Source: Sacculina carcini (lineage: Eukaryota > Arthropoda > Thecostraca > Sacculinidae). Taken from it: DNA of 64,000 nt. Position 1 is the first letter of the stretch. Each line of letters begins with the position of its first letter. The translations under genes were made by a program, and so were the position numbers. The notes beneath the pieces were generated by a model. It was given only the letters and a program-made list of their open reading frames with translations. It had not been told where the DNA came from and did not search any database. Location of the stretch: contig OU696575.1 of the NCBI GenBank assembly GCA_916048095.2, positions 4,125,501 through 4,189,500 on the forward strand, written 5' to 3'. This document shows positions 32,500 through 43,724 of this stretch, one piece after another.

Positions 32500-32990
32500 T
32501 AGCGAGCGCACGTGGTTAGTGCTCTCGTGTGTTTAGTGTTTTATCGCGTGCTATTCTTGGCGATAATTGACGTGTATAGTGATTTTCACTTCAGTGTGGT
32601 TTAGAGTGAAGTGCGAATTTGTCAGATTTCATGTCAAGTGTGATTTGCGCAGCCATTTTGTGATCCTCACTCGGATGATTCTGCATGTCATCATCCTGGA
32701 CATTTTGCTGCGGTCAGAGGTTTGGTTTCGTTCATAGGTTGAGTAAAATATGTACATCTGCTCGTTTCTCATGAGGTCTTTGCTTCGTTAACATGTCTTA
32801 TCAACGTAGTTATATATTTGCGTACCACAATAGTTATAAATCAACAGAGGTGGGCACTGTTTAGCTGTGTAACTGCTAGTCTTTCGCTTTTAGTCGAAAT
32901 TGATTGTTTAAATTGAGGTTACTGATTTTGAGATATTTATATTATTGGTGTTTTAAACTCATTAGCGACAATATATCACACATATCACTT
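32500..32990. other. TIR-element interior right of LINE F
   Basis: No coding region recognised. GC-poor DNA with tagtagcgagcgcacgtgg after the LINE tail. Confidence 0.5.
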
Positions 32991-32994
32991 CAGC

Positions 32995-33080
32995 TTTCGG
33001 GTAGTGGCTAAGGCGCTGGAATCTTGTGTCAGAGGCTCGCGGTTCGAATTCTGGCCCGCGTGCGAAATTTACTATCCGCT
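32995..33080 (+). repeat. tRNA-derived SINE-like sequence with A and B boxes
   Basis: TGGCTAAGGCG at about 33007 fits the pol III A box consensus TRGYNNARNNG, and GGTTCGAATTC at about 33043 fits the B box; spacing is right for an internal pol III promoter. Flanking stems do not pair into a proper acceptor or T arm, so it is read as a tRNA-derived SINE head, not a tRNA gene. An A-rich 3' part (aattaatattaatcaaaataaat) follows to about 33190. Confidence 0.55.
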
Positions 33081-33189
33081 TGGGTTTACTGGGAGGATGC
33101 GCTGTAGATTGGTTCATAGCGAGACATGTCTTATAATCAAAATACGGTGCGCGCTTAAAACAACAATTAATATTAATCAAAATAAATCA

Positions 33190-34799
33190 TTTCATCAGTT
33201 ACTTCAGCTAATATGAAAGGTTTATTTCATCGCAGAGCTATTGATGTTTTCTTGTTTGTGTTCATTATATGTTATTAGGAAATTCCTGGAGCTGGTTCCA
33301 AGGTGCAAAAGGAATTACGACTGATAGTCTAAATTCAGCATGTTCTCATTCCCAGAAAAGCAAGAACTACTATAAAGCGTGACATGGAAATATCCAAACA
33401 CACCGGATCACCTTCAATCATATCAACATCATAGAGATTGTGTGAATCACGCTTAAATCAGGTATTACTTCAAATTGTTTGTGCTTTATGGAGAATAGAC
33501 ACAAAATCCAGTGTAGTCATGTTCGAATTTATTGATCATTGTACGGCTTGTCGCTCAAAGCTGTTCGTCCGTCGGATATTGAAGGACAACATATTAAACT
33601 TGTGCTGAATGTTGGGAATGATTTCGCGTTGTTGGCTCTAAGATCATTGGGTGCTACAAATAATCCTGATTTATCTTGAGATACTGCTCATTTTATTTAA
33701 ATAATATTGCGTTGGTGGACTATTCGTAATGTAATGACACCGTATAATACTCCAGGTTGACAAATGTTAATTCGATGACTGATTCAGCTATGGATGACAG
33801 GCCTTTGTTTTTAGAGCATTTCATGAGATGGTTGGATTGATCGATGTCATACGGGAATATGTTCAGTTTGACTAGAGACGTTTTGGCTGTGTATCACACA
33901 ACATATGCGCTCTGTGACATCACGAAGTATTGTGTGAAGGATTTGTGATTGCACATTATCAAATCGAATAATACTTATTTATATTGATTTCATCAGACAA
34001 TATTGATTTAATCACATCATGCACTATTGATTTGAAACATTTTGCGTGTTCTGCGGAATATTTTCGTGATATCTCAAAGATATTGCTGAACGTCTCATCT
34101 TTCGTATATGTGACGCTGGTATTCCATATTCCCATCATCCAGTGATCGTATATATTGCGGGTTATTGTTGTATTTTCTCAAAAACAGGATTGTCATTCAT
34201 GTAAAACATTTTGGCTACGCGAAGTGAAACCATGTCATCCGAAAAAAATTCGTATTCGATGGAAATTGGTCGCCGAAGATTGGCGTATTATTTTTATGTT
34301 GAAAATATTGTTTTGCTTTGATTTTTACTGTGCAGAAGTATATTAAGTATGATAAATTGTGTATTATTGGAAACCAGCGCGATGATAGGTTTCATGCACT
34401 AGAAAAACTGAGTGATTGCGGTGTTATGCTTGTTTACTTGTACTGTTCTCAACATCGTTATTTACAATTAATTGCAGAAAAATTGTGCGCACCGCTGTAA
34501 AAGTCCTTCTGAACAATAATTGTTGTGACAAATTCATCTACGATTTATTAGAAACAATGGAAGCGAAAACGTTCCACATTGTATCGTGTATGGTCGTTTC
34601 ATGTTTGTTTTTTTACTGTTTTATGCCTGTGTGGGCTTATAATATATTCAGTTATTCTATTTGCAATTGTATTTGAAGCTTCTTATGTTGGTAACATGAT
34701 TTTCAAACTTAATTGAGCTGGAATGAAAGTACAACACCCGCACTAAGCACAATTTCTAATAACAACGCGTATCGCCCGTACGAGTGAAGCGACCGCAAT
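33190..34799. other. Non-coding interior of the TIR element
   Basis: About 1.6 kb of AT-rich DNA without a recognisable gene; short open frames at 34155-34676 have no motif. Could be a decayed transposase region but nothing supports that. Confidence 0.45.
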
Positions 34800-34994
34800 C
34801 GATGACGTCATACTTTCGTGAAAGGGCCTGTATCTAGGTGGCGTTGGCTCGATCAGGATATTTTTGCAACCGTATTGTTATGTTTTGTACAAGAATACAT
34901 GTTTTGAACTCTATGTTTTTATAAACATGAGAGATAATAATTACTCGTGACTGGTATGTATTATGGATAATACTTGAGCAAATTAGAATAAAGG

Positions 34995-35053
<59 letters not shown>

Positions 35054-35324
35054 TAAGAGGAAGAGAGAAGGCATAAAATCCTTGCAAAAATGTCCGAGAA
35101 TGAAATAAGAAAAACAAGACATAATCCTAAGAGAATAGTAAATATGATGAGATTTTGTACCCAGATATTCCTAGATGGACATATATGTCCACCTCTAGTA
35201 TGCCAAAACCAAAAGAGTTGCAGTTACCATACTTCAGCTACTGCGTCAGGTGGTCAATTGAAGTAGTTGACGTAAACCTGAAGAAAATCGGTTGAAAAAA
35301 ATACTCTAGGAAATGCCGGGTTAA

Positions 35325-37465
35325 CGGTCGCCAAATTGTGTGAACCTCAGTTGTTCTGTAACATGCTGCCAAATGCTAAGCCGATTGCCACAAAATCCAG
35401 ACGGTACTGTCCAGAAGATAAAAACTATATTAATGACGAAGTGGACAATCTGCTTACTGCTGGAATAATAGAGCCAAGCACTTCACCTTGGCGAGCGCAA
35501 GTGGTGATAACGAGAGGAGAGAACCATAAAAAGCGTATGTGCATTAACTATCCTACTACTGTAAATACATATACTCTCACAGACGCATATCCTCTTCCGA
35601 ATATCAATGAGATGATAATAGATATGGCCATGTATCGCGTTTTTTCTACATTTGATTTGAAGAGTGCTTATTACCAAATCGAAATAAATAGCTTAGACAA
35701 ACCATACACCGCGTTTGAGGCTAATGGTAAGCTCTACCAGTTCACGCGTATACCGTTTGGTGTCACCAACGGTGTTGCGGCATTTCAGCGTGCAATCGAT
35801 CAATTCATTGAAGAAGAGGGCCTGCAGAATACGTTTGTGTATTTAGATAATATCACAGTTGCCGGGAAAACTCCGCACGAGTATGATGTCAGCGTGGAAA
35901 TGTTTTTAAAAGCGGTAGAGCGTCGTCATCTCACGCTAAATCATGCCAATTCGATTCTCTCAAAACCTGAAATAGATATACTTGGATATCAGATCAGTAA
36001 TGGAATAATAAAACCAGACAAATAACGTTTACAGTCGCTCATGAAGCTTGATGCGCCTCGCAATAAAGCTGATCTGAAACGAGTTCTAAGTATGTTTGCA
36101 TATTACGCCAAATGGATACCTTGTTTTTCTCATATTGTACAACCTCTGCTCTCAGTAAGTACATTTCCTTTGTCGTCAGATGCCCTACAAGCATTTTCTC
36201 AGCTGAAACAAAAGATCGTTAACGCCGCTCTTGCCGCGCCTGATTTTTCATTACCATTCGTTTTGGAATCTGACGCTTCCAATGTCGCGATTTCGGCAAC
36301 GCTAAATCAAAATGGTCGTCCCATAGCTTTCATGTCTCGCACACTGGATAAAAACGAGAAGAGATATCCAGCAATAGAAAAAGAAGCAACTGAAGTGATT
36401 GAAGCAGTTAGAAAGTGGAGACACTATCTTTCCAGCAGAAAGTTCACAATTAGCAATGACCAGCGTTCGATAGCATTTATGCTGGACAACAGAAAACGGT
36501 CAAAAATAAAAAATGACAAGATTCAAGGTTGGCGCTTGGAGTTGGCTAACTACTGCTACCAAATTCAGTATAGACCAGGCAAGCAGAACGTTGCTGCTGA
36601 CGCTCTTAGTCGCCTATGTTGTGGTATAGTTTCGACTCCGTCACTCAGTCAGCTACATAATGAACTGTGTCACCCGGGTGTGACTCGTATGCTGCATTAC
36701 GTCAGATGTAAAAACCTACCATTTTCTACTGCCGACGTGAAAAACGCTTGTTCTTCTTGCCAAGTATGTGCCGAAATAAAGCCTCGATTTGCAAATTACG
36801 CACGCGGAACTTTGAAAGCAGCAACTAAGCCGATGGACCGATTGAGCGTGGATTTTAAAGGGCCACTACCATAAAAAACCTCTAATAACTATTTATTCGT
36901 GGCAGTTGATGCATATTCTCGGTACCCGTTTGCTATTGCATGCAAAGACACGTCATCATCAACTGTTATTCGCTGTCTAGAAGAAATATTTGCATCGTTT
37001 GGAACAGCTTCATTTGTCCATTCTGATAGAGGCTCAGGTTTCATGTCAAACGAAGTGCGTAATTACCTTCTACTGCAGGGAGTGTCATCCAGCAAATCAA
37101 CTCCTCATCATCCTCAGGGGAATTCGCAAGTCGAAAGGGTTAACGGAGTGATTTGGAGAACAGTTAAACTGGCACTTCGCTCGGCTGGGTTACCTGAAAC
37201 ACATTGGGAGCAGGTGCTACCTCGTGCGTTGCACTGTATTAGATCCCTGCTCTGTACAGCGAGTAACTGCGCACCACATGAGCGCATGTTTGCCTTTGAA
37301 ACACGCTCATCAGTAGGACAATCAGTACCGACATGGCTAACTCGCCCAGGGCCAGTTCTCCTGAGAAACTTTCATGGTCACTCAAAAGATGAACCACTGG
37401 TGCGCGAAGTGGAATTAATTAACGCCAATCCGTTGTACGCTCATGTTAGATACGCAGATGGGTGA
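35325..37465 (+). pseudogene. pol: Gypsy D RT-RNase H-integrase with three in-frame stops
   Basis: Same register as the D protease left of the piggyBac. RT: PNAKPIATKSRRYCPED, LLTAGIIEPSTSPW, KRMCINYPTTVN, FDLKSAYYQIEI, FTRIPFGVTNG and catalytic FVYLDNITVAGK (YLDN for YxDD), about 35840. RNase H: LESDASNVAIS, EKEATEVIEAVRKWRHYL, KQNVAADALSR. Integrase: HNELCHPG and CSSCQVC zinc region, LSVDFKGPLP, FVHSDRGSGF and NSQVERVNG, all three acids present. Stops TAA 36023-36025, TAA 36872-36874 and TGA 37463-37465 interrupt a single register; no frameshift. YLDN is, to my knowledge, normal in some gypsy lineages. Confidence 0.9.
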
Positions 37466-37920
37466 GAGTCATCAGTATCACTAAGAGATATTGCTTCAAT
37501 ATTATATTATTTTATATAATATTCTATTTTATACAATATTCAAAATAATAAACATGAACTGAAGTATACAGAACAAATACCAACAGAATCTGCCTCATCA
37601 TCATCTACTGAAGAAGGCACTGCAATGAAATTTTCAGATGTCATTCCTCGTTCTTCTGTGTCACCCTCAAGCGATACGGATCGCAGATCGCAGCTCTCCA
37701 CGCATCAGCAAGAAGAGAAAAGGGATATTCGTGCTTCTCTTGAGCCTAGAAACACCTCAAGTTCGTCGTAGCACGCGTACACGAAGAGCTCCTGACAGAT
37801 ATTCACCTTCATCAAGATAGTTTGGATTATGCATCAGTATATTTGGAGCTGAATGTTTGTTATTATAAGCTTTAATTTTGTATTGCTTGCGTTTTATTGT
37901 TAATTTTTAGGAGCGGAGAA
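37466..37920 (+). other. Gypsy D 3' internal region
   Basis: Holds a palindromic AT stretch (attatattattttatataatattc, near 37500) and a tail frame rich in Ser/Arg (RRSTRTRRAPDRYSP near 37770-37815) that looks like the C-terminal end of the integrase, followed by the polypurine tract before 37921. Confidence 0.6.
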
Positions 37921-38083
37921 TGTTGTGTGTTTCATATAGTTGTGCTGGTTCTATCCGTGTATGAGTTGTGCTTTTACAACGTGTCAGTGTGTGCGTGTAT
38001 GTCATGTGTATGATTGTATGTCACTACGCCGCCAGTGACACGAGGTCACTGCACTCTGTAATCGTCAGTATAGTTCAGTGCGA
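37921..38083 (+). repeat. Truncated 3' LTR of gypsy D
   Basis: About 163 bp matching the start of 24191-24423 up to tagttcagtgcg; the last roughly 70 bp of the LTR are missing and are replaced by an (AT)n run. Confidence 0.85.
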
Positions 38084-38084
38084 C

Positions 38085-38290
<206 letters not shown>

Positions 38291-38581
38291 TGTAGTGTTG
38301 GTCATGTTGTTTACACCCATTGTTATATATGCGTGTCTTTGGTTCTAGTGTACAATGGTTTTGGTTTGTCTATGTGTATGTGAGCGCGCGTGTTCGCGAC
38401 TACAGGCTCATGTTTGACATGTGACGCACGCGGGTCATTGACCGCGTGTCACTGTATGTATGCGCGTGTGCAGGACAAGTGACTTGTACAGTCGTGTCAG
38501 AGCTTGTCCTGGCTGGGGTCGCGTTGAACGTAGCGCTTGCTGCCTAATACACTGTGTGTGTTTTTTTCCTCAACTTTTCGT
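38291..38581 (+). repeat. 3' LTR of gypsy E
   Basis: Matches 19824-20124 from TGTAGTGTTGGTC to ttttcgt. Followed by LINE C 3' untranslated sequence. Confidence 0.85.
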
Positions 38582-38731
38582 GGCTTCATCGCCAGTGTAT
38601 TGTTTGAGTGTTGTGTGTGTATAAGTGTTTGTTTTATGTGTTTTCTTGCTATTCAATAGTTATTCTGCGCGCATGTGTAGTTATATGCGCTAAAGGAAAT
38701 ATATTTATTTATTATTATTATTATTATTCAT
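38582..38731 (+). mobile_element. LINE C 3' UTR and (ATT)n tail
   Basis: Sequence ending gcgctaaaggaaatatatttatttattatt with an (ATT)n tail at 38706-38728 is the natural 3' end of the plus-strand CR1-like LINE C that began at 15.8 kb. It was parted from the ORFs by gypsy E. Confidence 0.7.
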
Positions 38732-38739
38732 AGTATCTT

Positions 38740-38775
38740 CCTAGCGTAGTTGGCTTTTATAGTTGTCCGCATGTT

Positions 38776-38812
<37 letters not shown>

Positions 38813-38985
38813 TGCTTTCATGTTTAATGTTTATATTTTCCCATTTCCGTTGTAGTTTGCCGCGCTTGTGTCCCTGAATGAGCGCTATACAAATAAATGA
38901 ATGAATAAATGAACTAGCAAGGTAGCATCCCTGCGACAGGGAGGCGACCCCGTGAAAAAAAGAAAAAAAGAGAACCTGCTTCAAT
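38740..38985 (+). mobile_element. Second CR1-like LINE 3' end fragment
   Basis: Includes a (GT)n run (38780-38810), then ccctgaatgagcgctatac and a (AAATGAAT)n-like tail (38887-38915). GAGCGCTATACAAAT is the same 3'-end motif as in LINE I (53362). The following bases, with gacaggg, cccgtg and an A-rich run to aacctgcttcaa, resemble 61300-61350 in the LINE H 3' UTR. Confidence 0.6.
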
Positions 38986-39009
38986 AAAGAACTTATTCCA
39001 CTAAAGGAA

Positions 39010-40235
39010 CTTTTTACAGCACACGAAATACCACTGGATTCCAAAAATAATTTATATCCACACACGAAAGATATCCCAGTTTCCCAGAACACAACGTCCT
39101 TCCAAGCTGAACCAACCTGAATCGTTGACCTGTATCGCTGTTAACACGTTTGGATGGTGAGTTATGCGCCTGTTCAGCTGGTGAAAATGACTCACAGCCA
39201 TTGTTGGTGCGGTCTGAAACTCCATACAAGGACATCAGTCTACGGTTTCTAGAAAGCCACACGCGTCTGATATATTGGTGGACACGCATACCGTTTTGAG
39301 CCACCACAGGCAGATGCGGCATCAACTCAACCACTTTGGCAACGCACATATCCACTCCAGTCTCCATTTAGATTTCGGGAAGAAGAGGGATACACATCGC
39401 CCTTTTGATGATGTCCGAGGCAGGACAGTTGCATTTCATAAGCAAACGCGCTCGTCTCCTCGCGAACCGCACAACAGTCTGTTTGAAGTGAAATCAATCG
39501 GATCCCCGGATGAATCAATTCGGAAAAATGATTTTGATGGCTTTCTGTAGTGCCATTTCAAAATCACTCATGAAGGATCTAGGACAAAAAAGAGGAACGG
39601 AGTCTTTGATGAAATGCAAAACCGCACGGTAGTCGTGACAGGTCCTGCCCTCCATCAGGATGTGACCTAAGGGGAAAAATTTACCATGATTTTGACATTC
39701 AGGACAAAAACTTGTTTGAATCCAGGTGGTATCGCCGAGAATGTTCCATCCCCGAAACAGTCGAACTCTTCCGGCAGATGTGACAAGATAGACCCTGATA
39801 GAAACAACAAGTGTGTTTTGCCGCCTACCTGAACATGCCCCCGGAAAAAAGTTGACCTGACTTATCTCGGCAGTACGCCGGCGACCTTTCTAAAATATTC
39901 ACAAGCTCAGCATTGGACCGGGGCACAGGAGGCCTGTTAGCTCGCCGCAACTTTTGAATGGGCCGCGCTATGCTCCTATACGAGATAGTGCCATGACCAT
40001 TTCTGTGAAACTCAGAGTCATAAATGACCCGAGCAGGAAGTGACTCCTGGAGGCATCTGGTCAAGAAAGCGCTTTTGATGCTCTTGTTGGCTAGATCCAC
40101 ATTGTCTGGTAGATGGGTCTGTTCTGAGAATTGTGAAAATACACCATCGCACAACTTTGCGCTGCCCGCAACGCAGTGGATGCACCTGAAGTACACGACT
40201 GCACCGGATCTGCGGGCGCGTTCCCTAATATACAA
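39010..40235 (-). pseudogene. Mutator-like (MULE) transposase with FLYWCH-like N-terminus, degenerate
   Basis: Minus strand. N-terminal frame 40235-39825: GAVVYFRCIHCVAGSAKLCDG, a FLYWCH-type zinc region, then NGHGTISYRSIARPIQKLRR. DDE core in broken frames: FGDGTFSAIPPGF near 39740 (first Asp), GHILMEGRTCHDYRAVLHF, then MSDFEMALQKAIK near 39560 (second Asp) and a Phe-His-x2-Gln-like FHFKQTVVR. The C-terminal frame 39367-39014 has IRRVWLSRNRRLMSLYGV and SDRTNNGCESF, the MULE RTNN..E signature. Stops and frame changes show it is dead. No TIR assigned with confidence. Confidence 0.8.
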
Positions 40236-40239
40236 AAAA

Positions 40240-40888
40240 AACAGAACGATCTACCGTATACTTACAACTACCGGTAGGCGTCGGGATTAACAAATCCATC
40301 TGAAAAATACGAATACTGTACGAAAATTCAGCAATGGATGTTCGTAAGGAAATAGAAATTATGCATGAAAAGTGGGAAAATTCGTCCGATGATCAGCAAA
40401 AACTAAATCCATATAATCACCACAGCACGCCAACCACAGCGCAAACCAATGACATATCATATATAACTATACGCGATAGGTCAAGAAAATGATCAAACAA
40501 TATACCTACTATATTAACAAAAAACAACAGTACTTCAATATCTAATAACACTAATCACCATATATAATCTAATATCCATATATAATCAAAACTAACTAGA
40601 GCATATGTGCATGAAACGTACCAAGCCCATCACCAACATTACATTAAATTGAAACAACTATAAACCAGACGTATCACAACGTGCCTAAGCACTGAGAACT
40701 ACAATACCACCACCAATACCCACCACTACAACACCAGCGTACCAAAACAATTAGGCAATCAAGTAAGCAAGCATGAACAAGAATGAAACCAAACCAAGTA
40801 CAAACCACAACAGAATATACGCCAACAACCACCACCCAACGCAAGCAAACCAACAATGAACACATGTCGATCACTCACGTGGATTTAT
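40240..40888. other. Non-coding A/C-rich stretch
   Basis: About 650 bp, strongly A and C rich on the plus strand (ccaccaccaatacccacc). No gene seen. Parts near 40830 (acaaccaccacccaacgc) resemble, inverted, sequence near 41410, so the inverted repeat may reach beyond the clear hairpin. Confidence 0.5.
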
Positions 40889-41327
40889 GTACCGAAAAAT
40901 TGGCCAACCGGGAAATCTGGTGATAAACCAAGGTGTCGATCGAAGTGGCCTCCAATCTCTCTATGGCTTGCTGGCATCACTGGTGGACCAAATACGTCGT
41001 TCGTTAGGAAGTCGATGACGTAACAGGTATGTACAGTGCAAAATAGCGTCGCGTGAAGTGGATGTCGCACCAAAGGTACTATACTCGCTGATCCAACCTG
41101 AATTGTTGTTCTCGTTAGGCGCGAGTCTAGTACCTTTGGCGCGACATCCACTTCACGCGACGCTGTTTTGCACTGTACATACCTGCTACGTCATCGACTT
41201 CCGAACGAGTGACGTATTTAGATCTATCAGTGATGCCAGACAGCCCTGGAGAAATTGTAAGCCACTTCGTTCGACACCTTGGTTTATCACCAGATTTCCC
41301 GGCTTGCCACTCAAACTGTTTCGGTAC
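40889..41327. repeat. 440-bp foldback: long inverted repeat with 32-bp loop
   Basis: Left arm 40889-41088 and right arm about 41121-41327 are imperfect reverse complements from gtaccgaaa at the outside through gggaaatctggtgataaacc, gaagtcgatgacgta and gtacagtgcaaaa to ggtact and ctcgc at the inside. Arms are about 200 bp with scattered mismatches and small indels. Reads like a MITE or foldback element; open frames in it are mirror copies of each other and are not genes. Confidence 0.9.
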
Positions 41328-41644
41328 ATGGGTTCTTGAGTATACGTCAGTGTGTCTTCGGCTGCCGTGGTGTATGTTCGTAATTGGTCCGCATCCATTC
41401 ACTGGTGGTGGTTTGGCGTGTGCTCTGTGATGGTCGTTTTGACGGTACGTGGTTAACTTCCTTACTAGTGGTTTATTTGTTGTTATCAATCGGGTAGGCT
41501 TATTATCTAATGTTATAATATATCTTGTGTGATTTCCCTTTTTCATTTTTGATTATACTTCTTTTTCATCTATACGTCTTTTCTTTCTTATTCCTATTAC
41601 ATTTACTTTTCTTATGCTTTCCTTTTCCTATACTTCCATTATAC

Positions 41645-43240
41645 CTCCTTGATTATGAGATATATTGGTATTAAGTATGGTCTGAATTGACTGCTTTATC
41701 AATACTCTCTATAATCATGTTTCCTTTTCACCTTGATTATGAGATATATTGGTATTAAGTATGGTCTGAATTGACTGCTTTATCAAGAGTCTCTATAATC
41801 ATGTTTCCTTTTCACCTTGATTATGAGATATATTGGTATTAAGTATGGTCTGAATTGACTGCTTTATCAATACTCTCTATAATCATGTTTAATTTCACCT
41901 TGATTATGAGATATATTGGTATTAAGTATGGTCTGAATTGACTGCTTTATCAAGAGTCTCTATAATCATGTTTCCTTTTCACCTTGATTATGAGATATAT
42001 TGGTATTAAGTATGGTCTGAATTGACTGCTTTATCAAGAGTCTCTATAATCATGTTTCTTTTTAACCTTGATTATGAGATATATTGGTATTAAGTATGGT
42101 CTGAATTGACTGCTTTATCAAGAGTCTCTATAATCATGTTTCCTTTTCACCTTGATTATGAGATATATTGGTATTAAGTATGGTCTGAATTGACTGCTTT
42201 ATCAAGAGTCTCTATAATCATGTTTCCTTTTCACCTTGATTATGAGATATATTGGTATTAAGTATGGTCTGAATTGACTGCTTTATCAAGAGTCTCTATA
42301 ATCATGTTTCCTTTTCACCTTGATTATGAGATATATTGGTATTAAGTATGGTCTGAATTGACTGCTTTATCAAGAGTCTCTATAATCATGTTTCCTTTTC
42401 ATTTTTGATTATGAGATATATTGGTATTAAGTATGGTCTGAATTGACTGCTTTATCAATACTCTCTATAATCATGTTTCCTTTTCACCTTGATTATGAGA
42501 TATATTGGTATTAAGTATGGTCTGAATTGACTGCTTTATCAAGAGTCTCTATAATCATGTTTCCTTTTCACCTTGATTATGAGATATATTGGTATTAAGT
42601 ATGGTCTGAATTGACTGCTTTACCAAGAGTCTCTATAATCATGTTTCCTTTTCATTTTTGATTATGAGATATATTGGTATTAAGTATGGTCTGAATTGAC
42701 TGCTTTATCAAGAGTCTCTATAATCATGTTTCCTTTTCATTTTTGATTATGAGATATATTGGTATTAAGTATGGTCTGAATTGACTGCTTTATCAATACT
42801 CTCTATAATCATGTTTCCTTTTCACCTTGATTATGAGATATATTGGTATTAAGTATGGTCTGAATTGACTGCTTTATCAAGAGTCTCTATAATCATGTTT
42901 CCTTTTCATTTTTGATTATGAGATATATTGGTATTAAGTATGGTCTGAATTGACTGCTTTATCAAGAGTCTCTATAATCATGTTTCCTTTTCACCTTGAT
43001 TATGAGATATATTGGTATTTAGTATGGTCTGAATTGACTGCTTTATCAAGAGTCTCTATAATCATGTTTCCTTTTCATTTTTGATTATGAGATATATTGG
43101 TATTAAGTATGGTCTGAATTGACTGCTTTATCAAGAGTCTCTATAATCATGTTTCCTTTTCATTTTTGATTATGAGATATATTGGTATTAAGTATGGTCT
43201 GAATTGACTGCTTTACCAATACTCTCTATAATCAATTTTC
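41645..43240. repeat. 84-bp satellite, about 19 units
   Basis: gattatgaga recurs at 41651, 41735, 41819, 41902, 41986 and so on to about 43170, period 83-85 bp. Units are nearly identical; two variable spots alternate: aagagtctct or aatactctct, and tcaccttg or tcatttttg. Each unit starts TTGATTATGAGA and ends TCTCTATAATCATG, so the edges are inverted repeats of one another. Confidence 0.95.
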
Positions 43241-43249
43241 AGCCACCTG

Positions 43250-43658
43250 ATTCATTGTGATCCTGAGGTGCTTATTTGTCACATTAATAGACAGTATTTG
43301 TCGTGTTATGTATGCTGGTGTTGACATGTAACCTGATCGCATGCCGTGTTTTGTTTTGTTTTTCAGTTGAGTCGCCGGCGCGCTGTGCATGCAGTCTCGG
43401 GGCTCATCACAGTACTTGCTCGAGGCTGGGTGGAGGATTGATCATCTCGTCGCCCACATCGAGATTAAGAACGGTCTTGTATCGTGCTGTCTGTAGTGTC
43501 TGGTTTCTGGATGTGGCAGGGCAACTGACAGGCATTCTCACTGCATGCGTGTTCAGCCGACGACGACGGTGATTACTAGTTGTTCAGTTATCACGTCCAC
43601 GTTTCAATTGTTTTCTCGTGTGTTGGCTTGCGTGCATGTGCTGTAGTGTTTGGTGACG

Positions 43659-43724
<66 letters not shown>

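Larger units (their letters stand above)
28299..32500 (+). mobile_element. LINE F (CR1-like), near-intact, with (ATT)n tail
   Basis: Plus-strand LINE with PHD-type ORF1, APE-RT ORF2 and a 3' end caataaatgctattattatt, an (ATT)n tail at 32471-32499. The 5' end is unclear; a (TG)n tract lies at 28299-28330 just before ORF1. It resides in the TIR element at 28055-34845. No target duplication found. Confidence 0.85.
28055..34845. mobile_element. TIR DNA element with 46-bp perfect TIRs and 9-bp duplication
   Basis: Left TIR 28055-28100 and right TIR 34800-34845 are perfect inverted copies over 46 bp, starting AACGCCACCTAGATACAGG. The duplication ggctcgatc is at 28046-28054 and 34846-34854 (9 bp; 7-9 depending on where the shared C is placed). 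It lies 5 bp after the piggyBac transposase stop. A 9-bp duplication with longish TIRs is usual for Mutator-like elements, but no transposase was found inside; the only coding regions are those of LINE F. Both TIRs end internally at a CRE palindrome TGACGTCA (28090-28097, 34803-34810). Confidence 0.85.
25682..35320 (+). mobile_element. piggyBac element with nested insertions
   Basis: Flanked by TTAA on both sides (25678-25681 and 35321-35324). The left end CCCGGGAATTCCTAGATG and the reverse complement of the right end CCCGGCATTTCCTAGAG form a terminal inverted repeat of about 16 bp with two mismatches. TTAA duplication and CCC ends are the piggyBac hallmark. The transposase gene lies at 25892-28041; the excess length is due to the TIR element at 28055-34845. 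(TA)n(TG)n occurs at 34994-35052 before the right end. Confidence 0.95.

Noticed and set aside
33000-33075. tRNA gene
   Set aside because: A and B boxes are present but acceptor and T stems do not pair; better read as a SINE head.
41058-41546. Pair of similar proteins MDVAPKVL on opposite strands
   Set aside because: Mirror translations of the two arms of the 440-bp hairpin.
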